Notes: generated by a model not told the origin, from the sequence alone. Counted from the first letter of the stretch, positions 1 to 8,533 are shown. The stretch: 54,858 nt of DNA from Lachnospiraceae bacterium (GCA_015056885.1 SVFL01000016.1:1-54858), one strand, 5' to 3'. Numbers and translations are program-made.

Positions 1-16
1 ACTTTTGCAGGTGATA

Positions 17-54
17 ATATGCCACGATATGCCAGCATATGCCAAGATATGCCA
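17..54. repeat. 10-bp tandem repeat, first block
   Basis: The octamer ATATGCCA starts at 17, 27, 37 and 47, giving four copies with an exact 10-bp period. Intervening dinucleotides vary (CG, GC, AG). The period equals one helical turn, so all copies face the same side of the DNA. A second block of the same repeat lies at 126-160. Function is unknown; a protein-binding array is possible. Confidence 0.8.
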
Positions 55-100
55 TTTTACCCCTATTTGGTGTCTGCCGTCCGGGTAGACTAACATCTTG

Positions 101-123
101 AAAAAAGCCCGTATTTTCGGGCT
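101..123 (-). terminator. Intrinsic-terminator-like hairpin, minus strand
   Basis: AGCCCG (106-111) and CGGGCT (118-123) form a 6-bp stem with a six-base loop. The T-tract, seen as AAAAAA at 101-106, is on the minus strand, so as a terminator it would stop leftward transcription. No leftward gene immediately to the right needs it: the nearest genes at 185-913 are rightward. It may act for a transcript outside the window or have another role. Confidence 0.5.
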
Positions 124-125
124 CT

Positions 126-160
126 TGCCACGATATGCCAAGATATGCTAAGATATGCCA
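126..160. repeat. 10-bp tandem repeat, second block
   Basis: TGCCA, CGATATGCCA, AGATATGCTA and AGATATGCCA follow in exact 10-bp register, matching the block at 17-54. The last unit contributes the ATG at 155 that opens the longest version of the phosphatase frame, which argues against 155 being the true start. Confidence 0.75.
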
Positions 161-184
161 AGAAACGAAAGGAAATTTGAAATT

Positions 185-649
185 ATGATTAAAATATTGT
201 TTGTTTGCCACGGCAACATCTGCCGTAGCACCATGTGTGAATCCGTCTTCACCCACATGGTACAGACCCGTCACATGGACCATTTGTTTTACATTAATTC
301 TGCGGCCACCAGCCGTGAAGAAATCGGCAACGGCCCTCATTATGGAACAGTTAACAAGTTGCGTCAGGTAGGCGTGCCTGTAGTTCCGCATCGTGCAGTA
401 CAGATGACTCAGAGGGATTATGAGGAATATGATTATCTGATTGGTATGGATACAGCGAATATTCGCAATATGAATCGGATTGCCGGTGGTGACCCGGAGG
501 GGAAGATTTACAAGCTGCTTGGATTTGCCGGTAGTGGCAGAGATGTGGCGGATCCGTGGTATACCGGAGATTTTGAAGCTACTTATGAGGATGTTGTGGA
601 CGGCTGTGAGGGATTTTTAAAGTGGTTAAAGGAGCAGGGCGAGTTGTAA
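185..649 (+). CDS. Low-molecular-weight protein-tyrosine phosphatase
   Basis: Cytosolic phosphatase of the LMW-PTP family, which removes phosphate from tyrosine (or arginine) residues of proteins. The start at 185 is chosen because GAAAGGAAA lies just upstream and the family N-terminus MIKILFVCHGNICRS begins there; the in-frame ATG at 155 lies in a tandem repeat. The P-loop is CHGNICRS (nucleophile Cys, then Arg, CX5R) near residues 8-15. The general-acid loop reads VADPWYTGDF near residue 120. At 154 residues it is standard family length. The partner protein is unknown. A small hypothetical gene follows 15 bases downstream, probably in the same transcript. Confidence 0.92.
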   Translation: MIKILFVCHGNICRSTMCESVFTHMVQTRHMDHLFYINSAATSREEIGNGPHYGTVNKLRQVGVPVVPHRAVQMTQRDYEEYDYLIGMDTANIRNMNRIAGGDPEGKIYKLLGFAGSGRDVADPWYTGDFEATYEDVVDGCEGFLKWLKEQGEL

Positions 650-664
650 GCCGGGAGGTGCTTT

Positions 665-913
665 ATGAGCAATGAAATGATCATGTCGGTATCACCTGTT
701 TGTGTGAAGGATGAGAAACGGTTTGCCTATGTGTCTTTCACAGATGGGGAGCGTAGCGCGGAGGGGAAGATTCCGGATTGCAAGATTGTTTCTTCGACCG
801 GATTTGAGACTGATGAAATCCGTATGCTGGAGGAGTATATGGAGCAGGAGCTTCCGCGACTGAAACGGATGGCGGCGAGTATTCGACTAATGGATGCGTT
901 TATGAAGGAATAG
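665..913 (+). CDS. Small hypothetical protein (82 aa)
   Basis: Not recognised. An 82-residue acidic, soluble protein with no signal peptide or membrane segment. The N-terminal half looks like beta strands (VCVKDEKRFAYVSF) and the C-terminal half like amphipathic helices rich in Glu, Met and Arg. GGGAGGTG lies just upstream of the ATG, and the gap to the phosphatase stop is 15 bases, so the two are probably co-transcribed. A strong hairpin at 969-1006 closes the unit. It could be an accessory of the phosphatase, but only position supports that. Confidence 0.7.
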   Translation: MSNEMIMSVSPVCVKDEKRFAYVSFTDGERSAEGKIPDCKIVSSTGFETDEIRMLEEYMEQELPRLKRMAASIRLMDAFMKE

Positions 914-968
914 GGAGAGTGTCAGTCCGTATTATGAAGCGTTACACCAATAAACGGATAGGAAGGAA

Positions 969-1006
969 AAAGCGGATGCACTGATTTTAGCCAGTGTATC
1001 CGCTTT
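969..1006. terminator. Bidirectional hairpin between convergent genes
   Basis: AAAGCGGATGCACTG (969-983) pairs with CAGTGTATCCGCTTT (992-1006), a 15-bp stem with one wobble and an eight-base loop. It lies between the rightward gene ending at 913 and the leftward gene ending at 1010, as expected for a shared terminator. The U-tracts are short on both sides. Confidence 0.75.
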
Positions 1007-1009
1007 GTG

Positions 1010-1453
1010 TTATTCTTCCATTGCTTCGTAAACCATTGTATCCGGTTTTTTCTTGTAGATGGTGAAGAGCTTGAAGCTGCATCCCACGAACATCAGGCCG
1101 AAAATCACATAGGAGAACAGCCATGATTTGAAGTCGCGTTTGGGCTCTGCATGACGGATGTCGGTCTTATAGTATAGCTTGACGGTATCGTCTGTGTGGT
1201 CCGCATTCAGGCTGCTCAGATTGTAGGTGTATATTTGACCGGATGCATCCTGATATCTGGCCTGGGCCTGATTGCTCTGGACAAAGTATTCTGCTTCAAT
1301 ACAGGTGCCATTATGCACCAAATCAAAGTTAAGGTAGTGGTGCCAGATGGTATAGCTGAGTACAATGATTGCCACCGCAAGGAACATCCACCAGATACGG
1401 GCCTCGTAGCTTTGTTCGTCTTTCTCTGATTCTACCGTGCGATATCTTCCCAT
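1010..1453 (-). CDS. Membrane protein with two TM segments, DUF3592-like
   Basis: A 147-residue protein with one hydrophobic segment near residues 20-38 (WWMFLAVAIIVLSYTIW) and another near 112-130 (WLFSYVIFGLMFVG), separated by about 70 residues of beta-rich, probably extracytoplasmic sequence. This two-TM layout with a small domain resembles DUF3592-type proteins; the match is by pattern only. GGGAGGA sits about six bases upstream of the ATG. It is transcribed alone and converges on the preceding gene. Function unknown. Confidence 0.75.
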   Translation of the reverse strand: MGRYRTVESEKDEQSYEARIWWMFLAVAIIVLSYTIWHHYLNFDLVHNGTCIEAEYFVQSNQAQARYQDASGQIYTYNLSSLNADHTDDTVKLYYKTDIRHAEPKRDFKSWLFSYVIFGLMFVGCSFKLFTIYKKKPDTMVYEAMEE

Positions 1454-1609
1454 AAAAATCCTCCCAATTGCCCACTTCCGTAAGCTATGCTAAAATAGAC
1501 GCAGAAGCTTTTATGGAAGCTATTTTTCTTCAAGTAAAAATAATAAAAGTTGATTCAGTATACCATAGGGAGGAGTAACTTGGCAAGTCAAGGATGCCAG
1601 AGAATCGAG

Positions 1610-1846
1610 TCTCCATTGATTTGTTTGTGTCTGTGAGTGTGTGCGGTCGTTTAGGAGTCATATACCCTACCACGAGACCTTGAAAAACGCCGGTGCTTGG
1701 CGAGATCAAACGGTATTGCGTAGCAATATCGTTTCGAGCCTAGCATCCGCTGCGCTTTTTCACGGAGCGAGAGCGTTCCGTGGTAGGATATATGGCTTCT
1801 CAATCGACATTGTATAGCCCCAAAGGCACAAATAAATCAATGGAGA
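1610..1846. repeat. Inverted-repeat-flanked intergenic element (element A, outer unit)
   Basis: A 22-bp sequence at 1610-1631 (TCTCCATTGATTTGTTTGTG...) recurs inverted at 1825-1846 with 20 of 22 matches, bracketing a nested palindromic core. No reading frame of note lies inside. The layout resembles a small non-autonomous mobile element or a large RNA fold. No target-site duplication was verified. Confidence 0.65.
1659..1794 (+). ncRNA. Structured core of element A (candidate RNA or cruciform)
   Basis: The outer stem CATATACCCTACCACG (1659-1674) pairs with CGTGGTAGGATATATG (1779-1794). Inside, AAAAACGCCGGTGCT (1683-1697) pairs with the stretch 1741-1760. A terminal hairpin is formed by AAACGGTATTGC (1708-1719) and GCAATATCGTTT (1723-1734), and a side hairpin by CACGGA (1761-1766) and TCCGTG (1777-1782). 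A homologous element in the opposite orientation lies at 53324-53466, with compensatory changes in the inner stem. Transcription is not shown. Confidence 0.5.
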
Positions 1847-1868
1847 TTTGAATAAATAAGGAGGATAT

Positions 1869-2516
1869 ATGGGACAGGTACGGGCAGTTTTGTTTGATAT
1901 GGATGGAACATTGATTGACACGGAGTGTTATTATCGTCGTTGTTGGCCGGAGGCGTTGAAGGCCTTCGGTTATCAGATGACGGATGAGCAGGCGCTTTTT
2001 ATGCGCAGTTTGGGGCGGCCTTTTGCGCCGGAGCAGTTGAAGAGCTGGTTTGGTGAGGAACTGGATTATTGGGCGCTTCGCAATAAGCGCAAGGAATTGA
2101 TGGAGGAGATGATTGCCCGGGAAGGGATTCGGATTAAGCCGGGAGCTGTTGAACTTTTGGAGTATTTAAACAGTGTCAAAGTGACGGCTGCGGTGGTGAC
2201 TGCTACAGATTTGGAGCGTGCAAACCGGTATCTGGAGCGGTTAGGGCTTTTGAAATATTTTGACCGGGTAATCAGTGCAACACAGGTGGAGCAGGGTAAG
2301 CCTTCTCCGGATATCTATGAATTTGCATGCAGGGAATTAGAACTTGAGCCTGAGGTCTGTATTGCGGTGGAGGATTCGCCAAATGGTGTGCGTTCGGCTT
2401 ATGGGGCGGGATGTAAGGTGATTATGGTGCCGGATCAGACGGAGCCCGATGAGGAACTGTCAAAGTGTTTGTATGCCTGTTTGCCGAATCTTTTTGAAAT
2501 TAAGGAATATGTATAA
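1869..2516 (+). CDS. HAD-superfamily phosphatase, beta-phosphoglucomutase-like
   Basis: A 215-residue hydrolase of HAD subfamily IA with a helical cap. Motif I is DMDGT with catalytic aspartates at residues 10 and 12. Motif II is the Thr in VVTAT (about 115). Motif III is the Lys in GKPSPDIY (about 142) and motif IV is EDSPNG (about 166). These residues point to a small-molecule phosphatase or phosphosugar mutase; the substrate is not evident. AAGGAGG precedes the ATG by about six bases. It lies upstream of ptb-buk with a 75-base gap, so it may share their transcript. Confidence 0.88.
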   Translation: MGQVRAVLFDMDGTLIDTECYYRRCWPEALKAFGYQMTDEQALFMRSLGRPFAPEQLKSWFGEELDYWALRNKRKELMEEMIAREGIRIKPGAVELLEYLNSVKVTAAVVTATDLERANRYLERLGLLKYFDRVISATQVEQGKPSPDIYEFACRELELEPEVCIAVEDSPNGVRSAYGAGCKVIMVPDQTEPDEELSKCLYACLPNLFEIKEYV

Positions 2517-2591
2517 AGGCAGGGCTTGTTTTTTGTGACAGAGTGTGTTATTATTTTAACAGACTTTGAAAACACAGAAAGGAAGGGTAAC

Positions 2592-3512
2592 ATGGGCCGT
2601 AAATTTGAAGAGATTATTGAGAAGGTTAAGGCGTGTGGCAAGAAGACCGTTGCGGTATCTGTAGCACAGGATGAGGCGGTGCTGGAGGCGGTTCGTGCAG
2701 CGAAGGAGCGCGGCATTGCAGACGCGATTCTGGTGGGTGATGAGGCGAAGATTCGCGAGATAGCAGATTCCATTGGAATGGATTTGACAGGTTACGAGAT
2801 TATTGACGAGCCGGATATGGTGCAGGCATCTTTGAAGGCTGTGAAGCTTGCTCATGACGGCAAGGCGGATATGTACATGAAGGGTCTGATTGACAGCAAG
2901 AATTTCCTGAAGAGTGTTCTGGATAAGGAAGTTGGTTTGCGTACCGGTGGCCCTCTTTCCCATGTGTGTGTATTTGATGTGGCAGGGATGGACAGATTGT
3001 TGTTCCTGACAGATGTTGCATTTATGACTTACCCTACTTTGGAGGATAAGGTAAATATTATTAAAAATACCATTCCCGTGTGCAGAGCCTGTGGCGTGGA
3101 TATGCCCAAGGTAGCACCTTTGGCAGCAGTGGAGGTGGTAAATCCCAAGATGCCTGTTACGGTGGAGGCAGCTGAGCTGACCCGTATGTGTGAAGAGGGA
3201 GAGATTACCGGTTGTATCGTGGACGGACCGCTGTCCATGGACCTTGCAATTGATAAGGAGGCTGCCAAGCACAAGGGAGCTACGGATCGTAAGATTCAGG
3301 GTGATGCAGATGTGCTGTTGTTCCCCGACATTCATGCAGGCAATCTGGTGTATAAGATGTTGGTACATCTGGTGGATGTACAGAATGGATGTATTCTCAC
3401 AGGTACCAAGGTTCCTGCGATTCTCACCAGCCGTTCCGATTCCTTTGAGACGAAGGTAAATTCCATTGCTTTGGCAGCAGTTGTTGCAGAAGAGATGAAG
3501 AGGGGGGTATAG
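2592..3512 (+). CDS. ptb: Phosphate butyryltransferase
   Basis: Converts butyryl-CoA and phosphate to butyryl-phosphate and CoA, the penultimate step of butyrate formation by the kinase route. The 306-residue protein is co-linear with the phosphate acetyl/butyryltransferase family, with [17 protein letters not shown] and [10 protein letters not shown] as recognisable family stretches. The frame is open from 2526, but the ATG at 2592 is preferred: it follows GAAAGGAAGGG and gives the family N-terminus. The butyrate kinase gene starts two bases after its stop, which favours butyryl over acetyl substrate. Confidence 0.93.
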   Translation: MGRKFEEIIEKVKACGKKTVAVSVAQDEAVLEAVRAAKERGIADAILVGDEAKIREIADSIGMDLTGYEIIDEPDMVQASLKAVKLAHDGKADMYMKGLIDSKNFLKSVLDKEVGLRTGGPLSHVCVFDVAGMDRLLFLTDVAFMTYPTLEDKVNIIKNTIPVCRACGVDMPKVAPLAAVEVVNPKMPVTVEAAELTRMCEEGEITGCIVDGPLSMDLAIDKEAAKHKGATDRKIQGDADVLLFPDIHAGNLVYKMLVHLVDVQNGCILTGTKVPAILTSRSDSFETKVNSIALAAVVAEEMKRGV

Positions 3513-3514
3513 AG

Positions 3515-4582
3515 ATGTCTGTGAAAAGTTTGATTATTAATCCCGGTTCTACATCCACCAAGATTGGTGTGTTTGAGGACGAGACATTATTGTTTGAGGA
3601 GACTCTGCGTCATACCACGGAGGAGATTTCAAAATATGCCACCATCGTGGACCAGAAGGATTTCCGCAAGGAGATTATCACCAAGCTTTTGGAGGAGAAG
3701 GATTTTGACATCAATTCTCTGAATATGGTGGTGGGACGCGGCGGTATGTTAAAGCCTATTCCCGGTGGTACTTATGAGGTGACAGATGCTCTTTTGGCAG
3801 ATTTAAAAGTAGGTGTACAAGGGCAGCATGCTTCCAATCTGGGCGGTATTCTGGCTCGGGAAATCGGTGATTCCATCGGTGTGCCTTCTTATATTGTGGA
3901 CCCTGTGGTGGTGGATGAGCTTGCGCCGGTGGCGAGACTTTCCGGTGTGCCGGAGCTTCCCCGTATCAGTGTGTTCCATGCACTGAATCAGAAGGCTGTG
4001 GCAAAGCGTTATGCGAAAGAGACGGGTAAGCCCTATGAGGAGCTGAATCTGATTGTAGTACATATGGGCGGCGGTGTGTCCGTAGGCGCGCATAGAAACG
4101 GTAAAATTGTGGATGTGTTTAATGCTTTGGACGGCGACGGTGCTTTCTCTCCTGAGAGAGCCGGTGGCGTGCCCAGCGGCGCTTTGATTAAGATGTGTTT
4201 CTCCGGTCAGTATACGGAGAAGGAAGTATATAGTAAAATTGTAGGTAAGGGTGGCTTCAATGCCTATCTGGGTACCAATGACATGCGTGAGGTCAAGAAG
4301 ATGGCAGCAGAGGGGAATGAAGAGGCTGCACTGGTGAAGGAAGCTTTCCTGTATCAGGTGGTAAAGGATATTGGTTCCATGGCTTGCGTGCTGAAGGGTA
4401 AGGTGGATCAGATTATTGTCACCGGCGGAATTGCCTACGCAGAGGATGTTGTAGATGCGTTGAAGGAGGCTTCCGAGTGGATTGCACCCTTTACCGTATA
4501 TCCTGGAGAGGATGAGCTGTTGGCTTTGGTACAGGGCGGACTTCGCGTATTAAACGGAGAAGAGGAAGCTTGTAAGTATTAG
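3515..4582 (+). CDS. buk: Butyrate kinase
   Basis: Transfers phosphate from butyryl-phosphate to ADP, giving butyrate and ATP. The 355-residue protein belongs to the ASKHA acetokinase fold: the N-terminal phosphate loop reads NPGSTSTK, followed by [16 protein letters not shown], a [13 protein letters not shown] stretch and a C-terminal VTGGIAYAE nucleotide-binding motif. The length fits Buk (about 355) better than acetate kinase (about 400). It starts two bases after ptb, so translation is probably coupled. Butyrate formers that use this route, rather than butyryl-CoA:acetate CoA-transferase, include some Coprococcus and Butyrivibrio. Confidence 0.94.
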   Translation: MSVKSLIINPGSTSTKIGVFEDETLLFEETLRHTTEEISKYATIVDQKDFRKEIITKLLEEKDFDINSLNMVVGRGGMLKPIPGGTYEVTDALLADLKVGVQGQHASNLGGILAREIGDSIGVPSYIVDPVVVDELAPVARLSGVPELPRISVFHALNQKAVAKRYAKETGKPYEELNLIVVHMGGGVSVGAHRNGKIVDVFNALDGDGAFSPERAGGVPSGALIKMCFSGQYTEKEVYSKIVGKGGFNAYLGTNDMREVKKMAAEGNEEAALVKEAFLYQVVKDIGSMACVLKGKVDQIIVTGGIAYAEDVVDALKEASEWIAPFTVYPGEDELLALVQGGLRVLNGEEEACKY

Positions 4583-4586
4583 AAAT

Positions 4587-6419
4587 ATGACCAAAAAAGA
4601 AGTGCTAAAGAAATGTTTCGGCTATGATACTTTCCGAGAGGGGCAGGAGGAGCTGATAGATAGTATATTGCAAGGCAGGGACGTGCTGGGGATTATGCCT
4701 ACGGGCTCAGGGAAATCCATTTGTTTTCAGGTCCCTGCCTTAATGTTGTCCGGAATTACATTGGTGATTTCACCCTTGATTTCTTTGATGAAGGATCAGG
4801 TGGCATCTTTAAATCAGGCCGGTATTCATGCGGCGTATCTGAACAGTTCCCTGACATATGCCCAATATCGCAAGGCCCTTGAGTATGCCAAACAGGGGCG
4901 TTATCCTATTATTTATGTGGCGCCGGAGCGTCTGGTGACGGAGGAGTTTCTGGATTTTGCGCTGCAAGTGGAAATCTCCATGATAGCGGTGGATGAGGCT
5001 CATTGTGTTTCTCAGTGGGGACAGGATTTCCGACCCAGTTATTTAAAAATTGTGGAGTTTATAGGGAAGTTGCCGAAACGTCCCATCGTCAGTGCATTTA
5101 CAGCCACCGCCACCAGAGAGGTCAGAGAGGATGTAATGGCTATATTGGGTCTACAGGAGCCTTTGGTGGTTACTACAGGTTATGACAGGCCGAATTTGTA
5201 TTTGGGAGTGCAGTCTCCTAAGGATAAATATGCAACCATGCGGAATTTTATCGAGCGTCATCCGGGGCAGTTCGGTATTGTTTACTGTGCTACCAGAAAG
5301 CTGGTGGAAGAAATTTCGGAACGGTTGGAGCGGGACGGTTTTTCTACGACCAGATATCATGCAGGTTTGAGTGATGCGGAGCGACGTGGCAATCAGGATG
5401 ATTTTATTTTTGACCGGAAAATGATTATGGTGGCCACCAATGCCTTTGGTATGGGAATTGACAAGTCCAACGTGCGCTATGTAGTCCACTATAACATGCC
5501 GAAGAATCTGGAGTCCTATTATCAGGAGGTGGGGCGTTGTTCCAGAGATGGAGAGCCGGGTGAGTGCATTTTGCTATACAGCGGTCAGGATGTGATTACC
5601 AATCGGTTTTTCATTGAGAACAATCAGGATAATGAGGAGCTGGACGAGGATACCAGAGAACTGGTGATGGCCAAGGACAGGGAGCGTCTGAAAAAAATGA
5701 CGTTTTACTGTTTTACCAATGATTGTCTGAGGGATTATATTTTAAAATACTTTGGAGAGTATGGGGCCAATTATTGTGGGAATTGTGCAAACTGTTTGAG
5801 CAAATTCGAAACAGTGGATGTGACAGAGATTGCAAAAGCTTTGATTGGTTGTGTGTCGGCAGCAGGGCAGCGGTATGGCGCTGCGGTAATTATTGATACG
5901 GTGCATGGAGCCAATACGGCTAAAATCAGACAATATCGCCTGGATGAAAATATCTATTACAGCCATTTGTCCAAGGTTCCGACACATACTTTGCGAGCAG
6001 TATTAAACTTCCTGTTGATGAATGAGTACCTGGACACGACAGAAGATGAGTACAGTATTGTGAAGTTAACCGGGAAGTCACGAGCAGTTTCCGCAGGAAA
6101 GGAAACAGTGATGATGAAGCTGCCTATGGCTTCGGAATTGGAACAACAGGCCAAAATGGAGCGGAAAGGCAAGAAGGCAGCAGCCGGCGGCCGTGTGGAC
6201 AATTCTTTGTTTGGCAGATTGCGTGCTATTCGCAGCGAAATCGCCAGAGCAGAAAAAGTACCGCCCTATATTGTGTTTTCTGATAAAACCTTGGAGCATA
6301 TGTGCGTCGTGAAGCCACAAAATAAGAGTGAAATGCTTACCGTTACCGGTGTGGGTGAGTATAAGTATGAGAAGTATGGAGAGCGGTTTTTGAAAGAAAT
6401 TTTGGCGTGTGAAGAGTAA
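4587..6419 (+). CDS. recQ: ATP-dependent DNA helicase RecQ
   Basis: A 3'-5' DNA helicase of recombination and repair. Its 610 residues match the E. coli length (609). Walker A is MPTGSGKS near residue 40, the box is DEAH (about 138), and SAFTATAT is motif III. Motif VI is QEVGRCSRDG, carrying the arginine finger, with Cys-Ser where Ala-Gly is usual. A zinc-binding module (CLRDY...CGNCANC) spans about 380-405, then winged-helix RQC, then an HRDC domain from about 535. It begins four bases after buk with no clear ribosome site, so translation is probably coupled to buk, an odd pairing of fermentation and repair. Confidence 0.95.
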   Translation: MTKKEVLKKCFGYDTFREGQEELIDSILQGRDVLGIMPTGSGKSICFQVPALMLSGITLVISPLISLMKDQVASLNQAGIHAAYLNSSLTYAQYRKALEYAKQGRYPIIYVAPERLVTEEFLDFALQVEISMIAVDEAHCVSQWGQDFRPSYLKIVEFIGKLPKRPIVSAFTATATREVREDVMAILGLQEPLVVTTGYDRPNLYLGVQSPKDKYATMRNFIERHPGQFGIVYCATRKLVEEISERLERDGFSTTRYHAGLSDAERRGNQDDFIFDRKMIMVATNAFGMGIDKSNVRYVVHYNMPKNLESYYQEVGRCSRDGEPGECILLYSGQDVITNRFFIENNQDNEELDEDTRELVMAKDRERLKKMTFYCFTNDCLRDYILKYFGEYGANYCGNCANCLSKFETVDVTEIAKALIGCVSAAGQRYGAAVIIDTVHGANTAKIRQYRLDENIYYSHLSKVPTHTLRAVLNFLLMNEYLDTTEDEYSIVKLTGKSRAVSAGKETVMMKLPMASELEQQAKMERKGKKAAAGGRVDNSLFGRLRAIRSEIARAEKVPPYIVFSDKTLEHMCVVKPQNKSEMLTVTGVGEYKYEKYGERFLKEILACEE

Positions 6420-6751
6420 GTGAGATTTTGTTGGTAATTGTATTTCGAATATTAAAAGAAAGTCTTGTGTATGTCAGTGGAACAACATTGATATTGCAAG
6501 GGGGACGATGATTGATGAGCAAAATTGGATGTAAACTAATAATTTTATTGTTTTACATCCAATTTTTATGCTCAAAATATGATTTTAAGCATGAAAAAGG
6601 ATGTAATTTGTCTGACTTGAAAGTTTGCGCCCCGCTATATGTGTGAGAGCGGGGCGTAAACGAGATATTATGGCAACTGACATCCCATTTGCTCTGAAAA
6701 TATATGCGCAGCAGATAAAAAGGGATGTATCTTCAATAAAATTAGGACTTT
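6420..6751. other. Intergenic region with three hairpins between convergent genes
   Basis: No gene is seen. A stem of TGAGCA and AATTGGATGTAAA (from 6516) pairs with TTTACATCCAATT and TGCTCA (ending 6574). A second stem TTTGCGCCCCGCT (6624-6636) pairs with AGCGGGGCGTAAA (6648-6660). A third joins ACATCCC (6680-6686) to GGGATGT (6722-6728). The GC-rich middle hairpin is the best candidate for a shared terminator of recQ and the convergent AraC gene, though its T-tracts are poor. Confidence 0.5.
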
Positions 6752-7591
6752 TCAGTCCGGATTCTTGCGGAATTCTCTGGGGGATTTTCCGTAAACTTTT
6801 TTGAACAAATCCTTGAAGTAGTTGCTGTCGTTGAAACCATATTCAAGGGCAATTTCAGTGATGGTACTGTCTGTGGTCAAAAGGGCTGCCTGAGCGTGTT
6901 TGAGCCGGACGAAATTTAAGTACTCTTTGAATCCCATGCCTGTGGTCTGCTTGAATTTTTTGCTAAAGTAGGTGGGGCTTAGAGATGCCACATTTGATAC
7001 CTCTTCCAGAGTCATGTGTTGCTTGAAATTCTTGTAAATATACTTGGTAGCAAGTAAAATGTCTGCGTCCTTGGAGTGGAGCAGTGCAGGTTCCTTCTCA
7101 TCCAAAACAGAGTGGCGCATCAGCATGAGAATCAACTCCTGTAAATGCACGGTCAGGAAAGAATCTGAGTATTCATCAATATGAGCATACTCAGAAAGCA
7201 TGCGGGAGAGCAGTGACATAAAATTATCTCTATAGAGTGCCGGAACACTTCCCATAAAGGACTGAGGGCTGTCTTTACCGTCAACCAAAAGGTGCTCTTT
7301 CTTGAAATAAATCATGCAGATTTCGCAATTTTCGCCTTCGTTGTAGAGGGAATGATGCAATTCTCCTGGTGCAATGAAGACTAAATCACCCTTTTCCAGT
7401 TCGTAGACAGTATCTTTTAAGAGAAAATGGCAACGGCCGGAAAGTAGGTAAAATATTTCATAGAAATTGTGATAGTGGTCGGGCTGTAGGGGTGAGAAAT
7501 CTCCGCGTTTTCCCTTTTCGATAATGATATGGTCAATGTCCTTGCGTCTTTTTCCTTGTTTGGAAAATGTTAATTTACTATTTGTTTGCAT
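6752..7591 (-). CDS. AraC-family transcriptional regulator with cupin sensor domain
   Basis: A 279-residue DNA-binding regulator. The N-terminal half (about 30-110) is a cupin-type ligand pocket (HYHNFYEIFYLLSG, then GDLVFIAPGELHH) typical of AraC proteins that sense sugars. The C-terminal 100 residues hold two helix-turn-helix units: MTLEEVSNVASLSPTYFSK and ITEIALEYGFNDSNYFKDLF, ending in the usual YGKSPREFR. GGAGAG precedes the ATG. Converging recQ and divergent thrH give no clear target. It may govern a carbohydrate locus elsewhere. Confidence 0.92.
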   Translation of the reverse strand: MQTNSKLTFSKQGKRRKDIDHIIIEKGKRGDFSPLQPDHYHNFYEIFYLLSGRCHFLLKDTVYELEKGDLVFIAPGELHHSLYNEGENCEICMIYFKKEHLLVDGKDSPQSFMGSVPALYRDNFMSLLSRMLSEYAHIDEYSDSFLTVHLQELILMLMRHSVLDEKEPALLHSKDADILLATKYIYKNFKQHMTLEEVSNVASLSPTYFSKKFKQTTGMGFKEYLNFVRLKHAQAALLTTDSTITEIALEYGFNDSNYFKDLFKKVYGKSPREFRKNPD

Positions 7592-7680
7592 AAGTACTCT
7601 CCGTATATGTCAAGTATTGTAGGGGTCTTATGTTCCATTATTAGCATACCATGAACATTGGGGAAAAGCTACTAAAAAAT

Positions 7681-7824
7681 AATGAGTGTCCGCCATGCCG
7701 CCACCGCCCAAGCTGTCGCTTGTTCGTTGTCGCGGCGTTCGCCGTATTGTCCACCGGCCAAATATGCTCTTGCGTGTGCAAGCACCCGACGAGCATATTT
7801 AACCGCTGGACAGCATGGCTCATT
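7681..7824. repeat. Palindromic intergenic element B
   Basis: Nested inverted repeats: AATGAG (7681-7686) with CTCATT (7819-7824), CCATGC (7693-7698) with GCATGG (7813-7818), GTCCA (7749-7753) with TGGAC (7807-7811), AAATATGCTC (7760-7769) with GAGCATATTT (7791-7800), and TTGC/GCAA closing a GTGT loop (7770-7781). It is GC-rich and unrelated in sequence to elements A and C. Short frames crossing it look accidental. It sits just upstream of the thrH promoter. Confidence 0.6.
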
Positions 7825-7841
7825 GCTCGCGCAAAATTTGG

Positions 7842-7870
7842 TTTACACGGGAGGGAAAATGCTTTATACT
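7842..7870 (+). promoter_or_regulatory. Sigma-A-type promoter for thrH
   Basis: TTTACA (7842-7847) and TATACT (7865-7870) are separated by 17 bases. The predicted leader to the ATG at 7931 is about 55 bases, with AAAGGAG at 7917-7923. Confidence 0.6.
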
Positions 7871-7930
7871 GATAAGGTGCTTTGTTGATAAAAGCGTCTA
7901 CATATTATGTGAGATAAAGGAGAAAAATCG

Positions 7931-8533
7931 ATGTATATTACCTGTTTGGATTTGGAAGGCGTATTGGTGCCTGAGATTTGGATTGCATTTGCAGAGGCAA
8001 GCGGTATTCCTGAGCTGAAGAAGACCACCCGTGACGAGCCGGATTATGATAAGCTGATGAAGTGGCGTATTGGTGTTTTGAAGGAGCATGGTCTGGGACT
8101 GAAGGAGATTCAGGAGACTATTGCGAAGATTGATCCTATGCCCGGTGCGAAGGAGTTTTTGGATGAGCTTCGTTCTATTGGTCAGGTAATCATCATTAGT
8201 GATACTTTCAGCCAGTTTGCAACTCCTCTTATGGAGAAGCTTGGCTGGCCTACTATTTTCTGTAACTCTCTGGAGGTTGCAGAGGATGGTGAGATTACCG
8301 GATTTAAGATGCGTTGTGAGAAGTCTAAGCTGACCACTGTTAAGGCTTTGCAGTCCATCGGTTATGAGACTATCGCAAGCGGTGACAGCTATAATGATTT
8401 GGACATGATTCTTGCAAGTAAGGCAGGTTTTCTGTTCCGCAGCACTGATAAGATTAAGGCAGATTATCCTCAGCTTCCTGCGTTTGAGACTTATGATGAG
8501 TTGATGGCTGCAATTAAGGCTGCAATGGTATAA
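7931..8533 (+). CDS. thrH: ThrH-type phosphoserine phosphatase / homoserine phosphotransferase
   Basis: A HAD-superfamily enzyme that hydrolyses phosphoserine and, in the characterised Pseudomonas ThrH, can also move the phosphate to homoserine, linking serine and threonine synthesis. The N-terminus CLDLEGVLVPEIWIAFAE is diagnostic; the usual DxD nucleophile motif is DLEGV here, as in ThrH, not the DxDGT of SerB. Motif II is ISDTF (about 79) and motif IV is ASGDSYNDLDM (about 154). At 200 residues it is near family length. AAAGGAG lies seven bases before the ATG. It is transcribed alone and closed by the terminator at 8580. Confidence 0.92.
   Translation: MYITCLDLEGVLVPEIWIAFAEASGIPELKKTTRDEPDYDKLMKWRIGVLKEHGLGLKEIQETIAKIDPMPGAKEFLDELRSIGQVIIISDTFSQFATPLMEKLGWPTIFCNSLEVAEDGEITGFKMRCEKSKLTTVKALQSIGYETIASGDSYNDLDMILASKAGFLFRSTDKIKADYPQLPAFETYDELMAAIKAAMV

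Noticed and set aside
17..160. CRISPR or iteron origin
   Set aside because: Repeats are only 10 bp without spacers, and no replication gene lies nearby.
7651..8018. Short frames across element B
   Set aside because: They read through a strong palindrome and the thrH promoter; composition is not protein-like.
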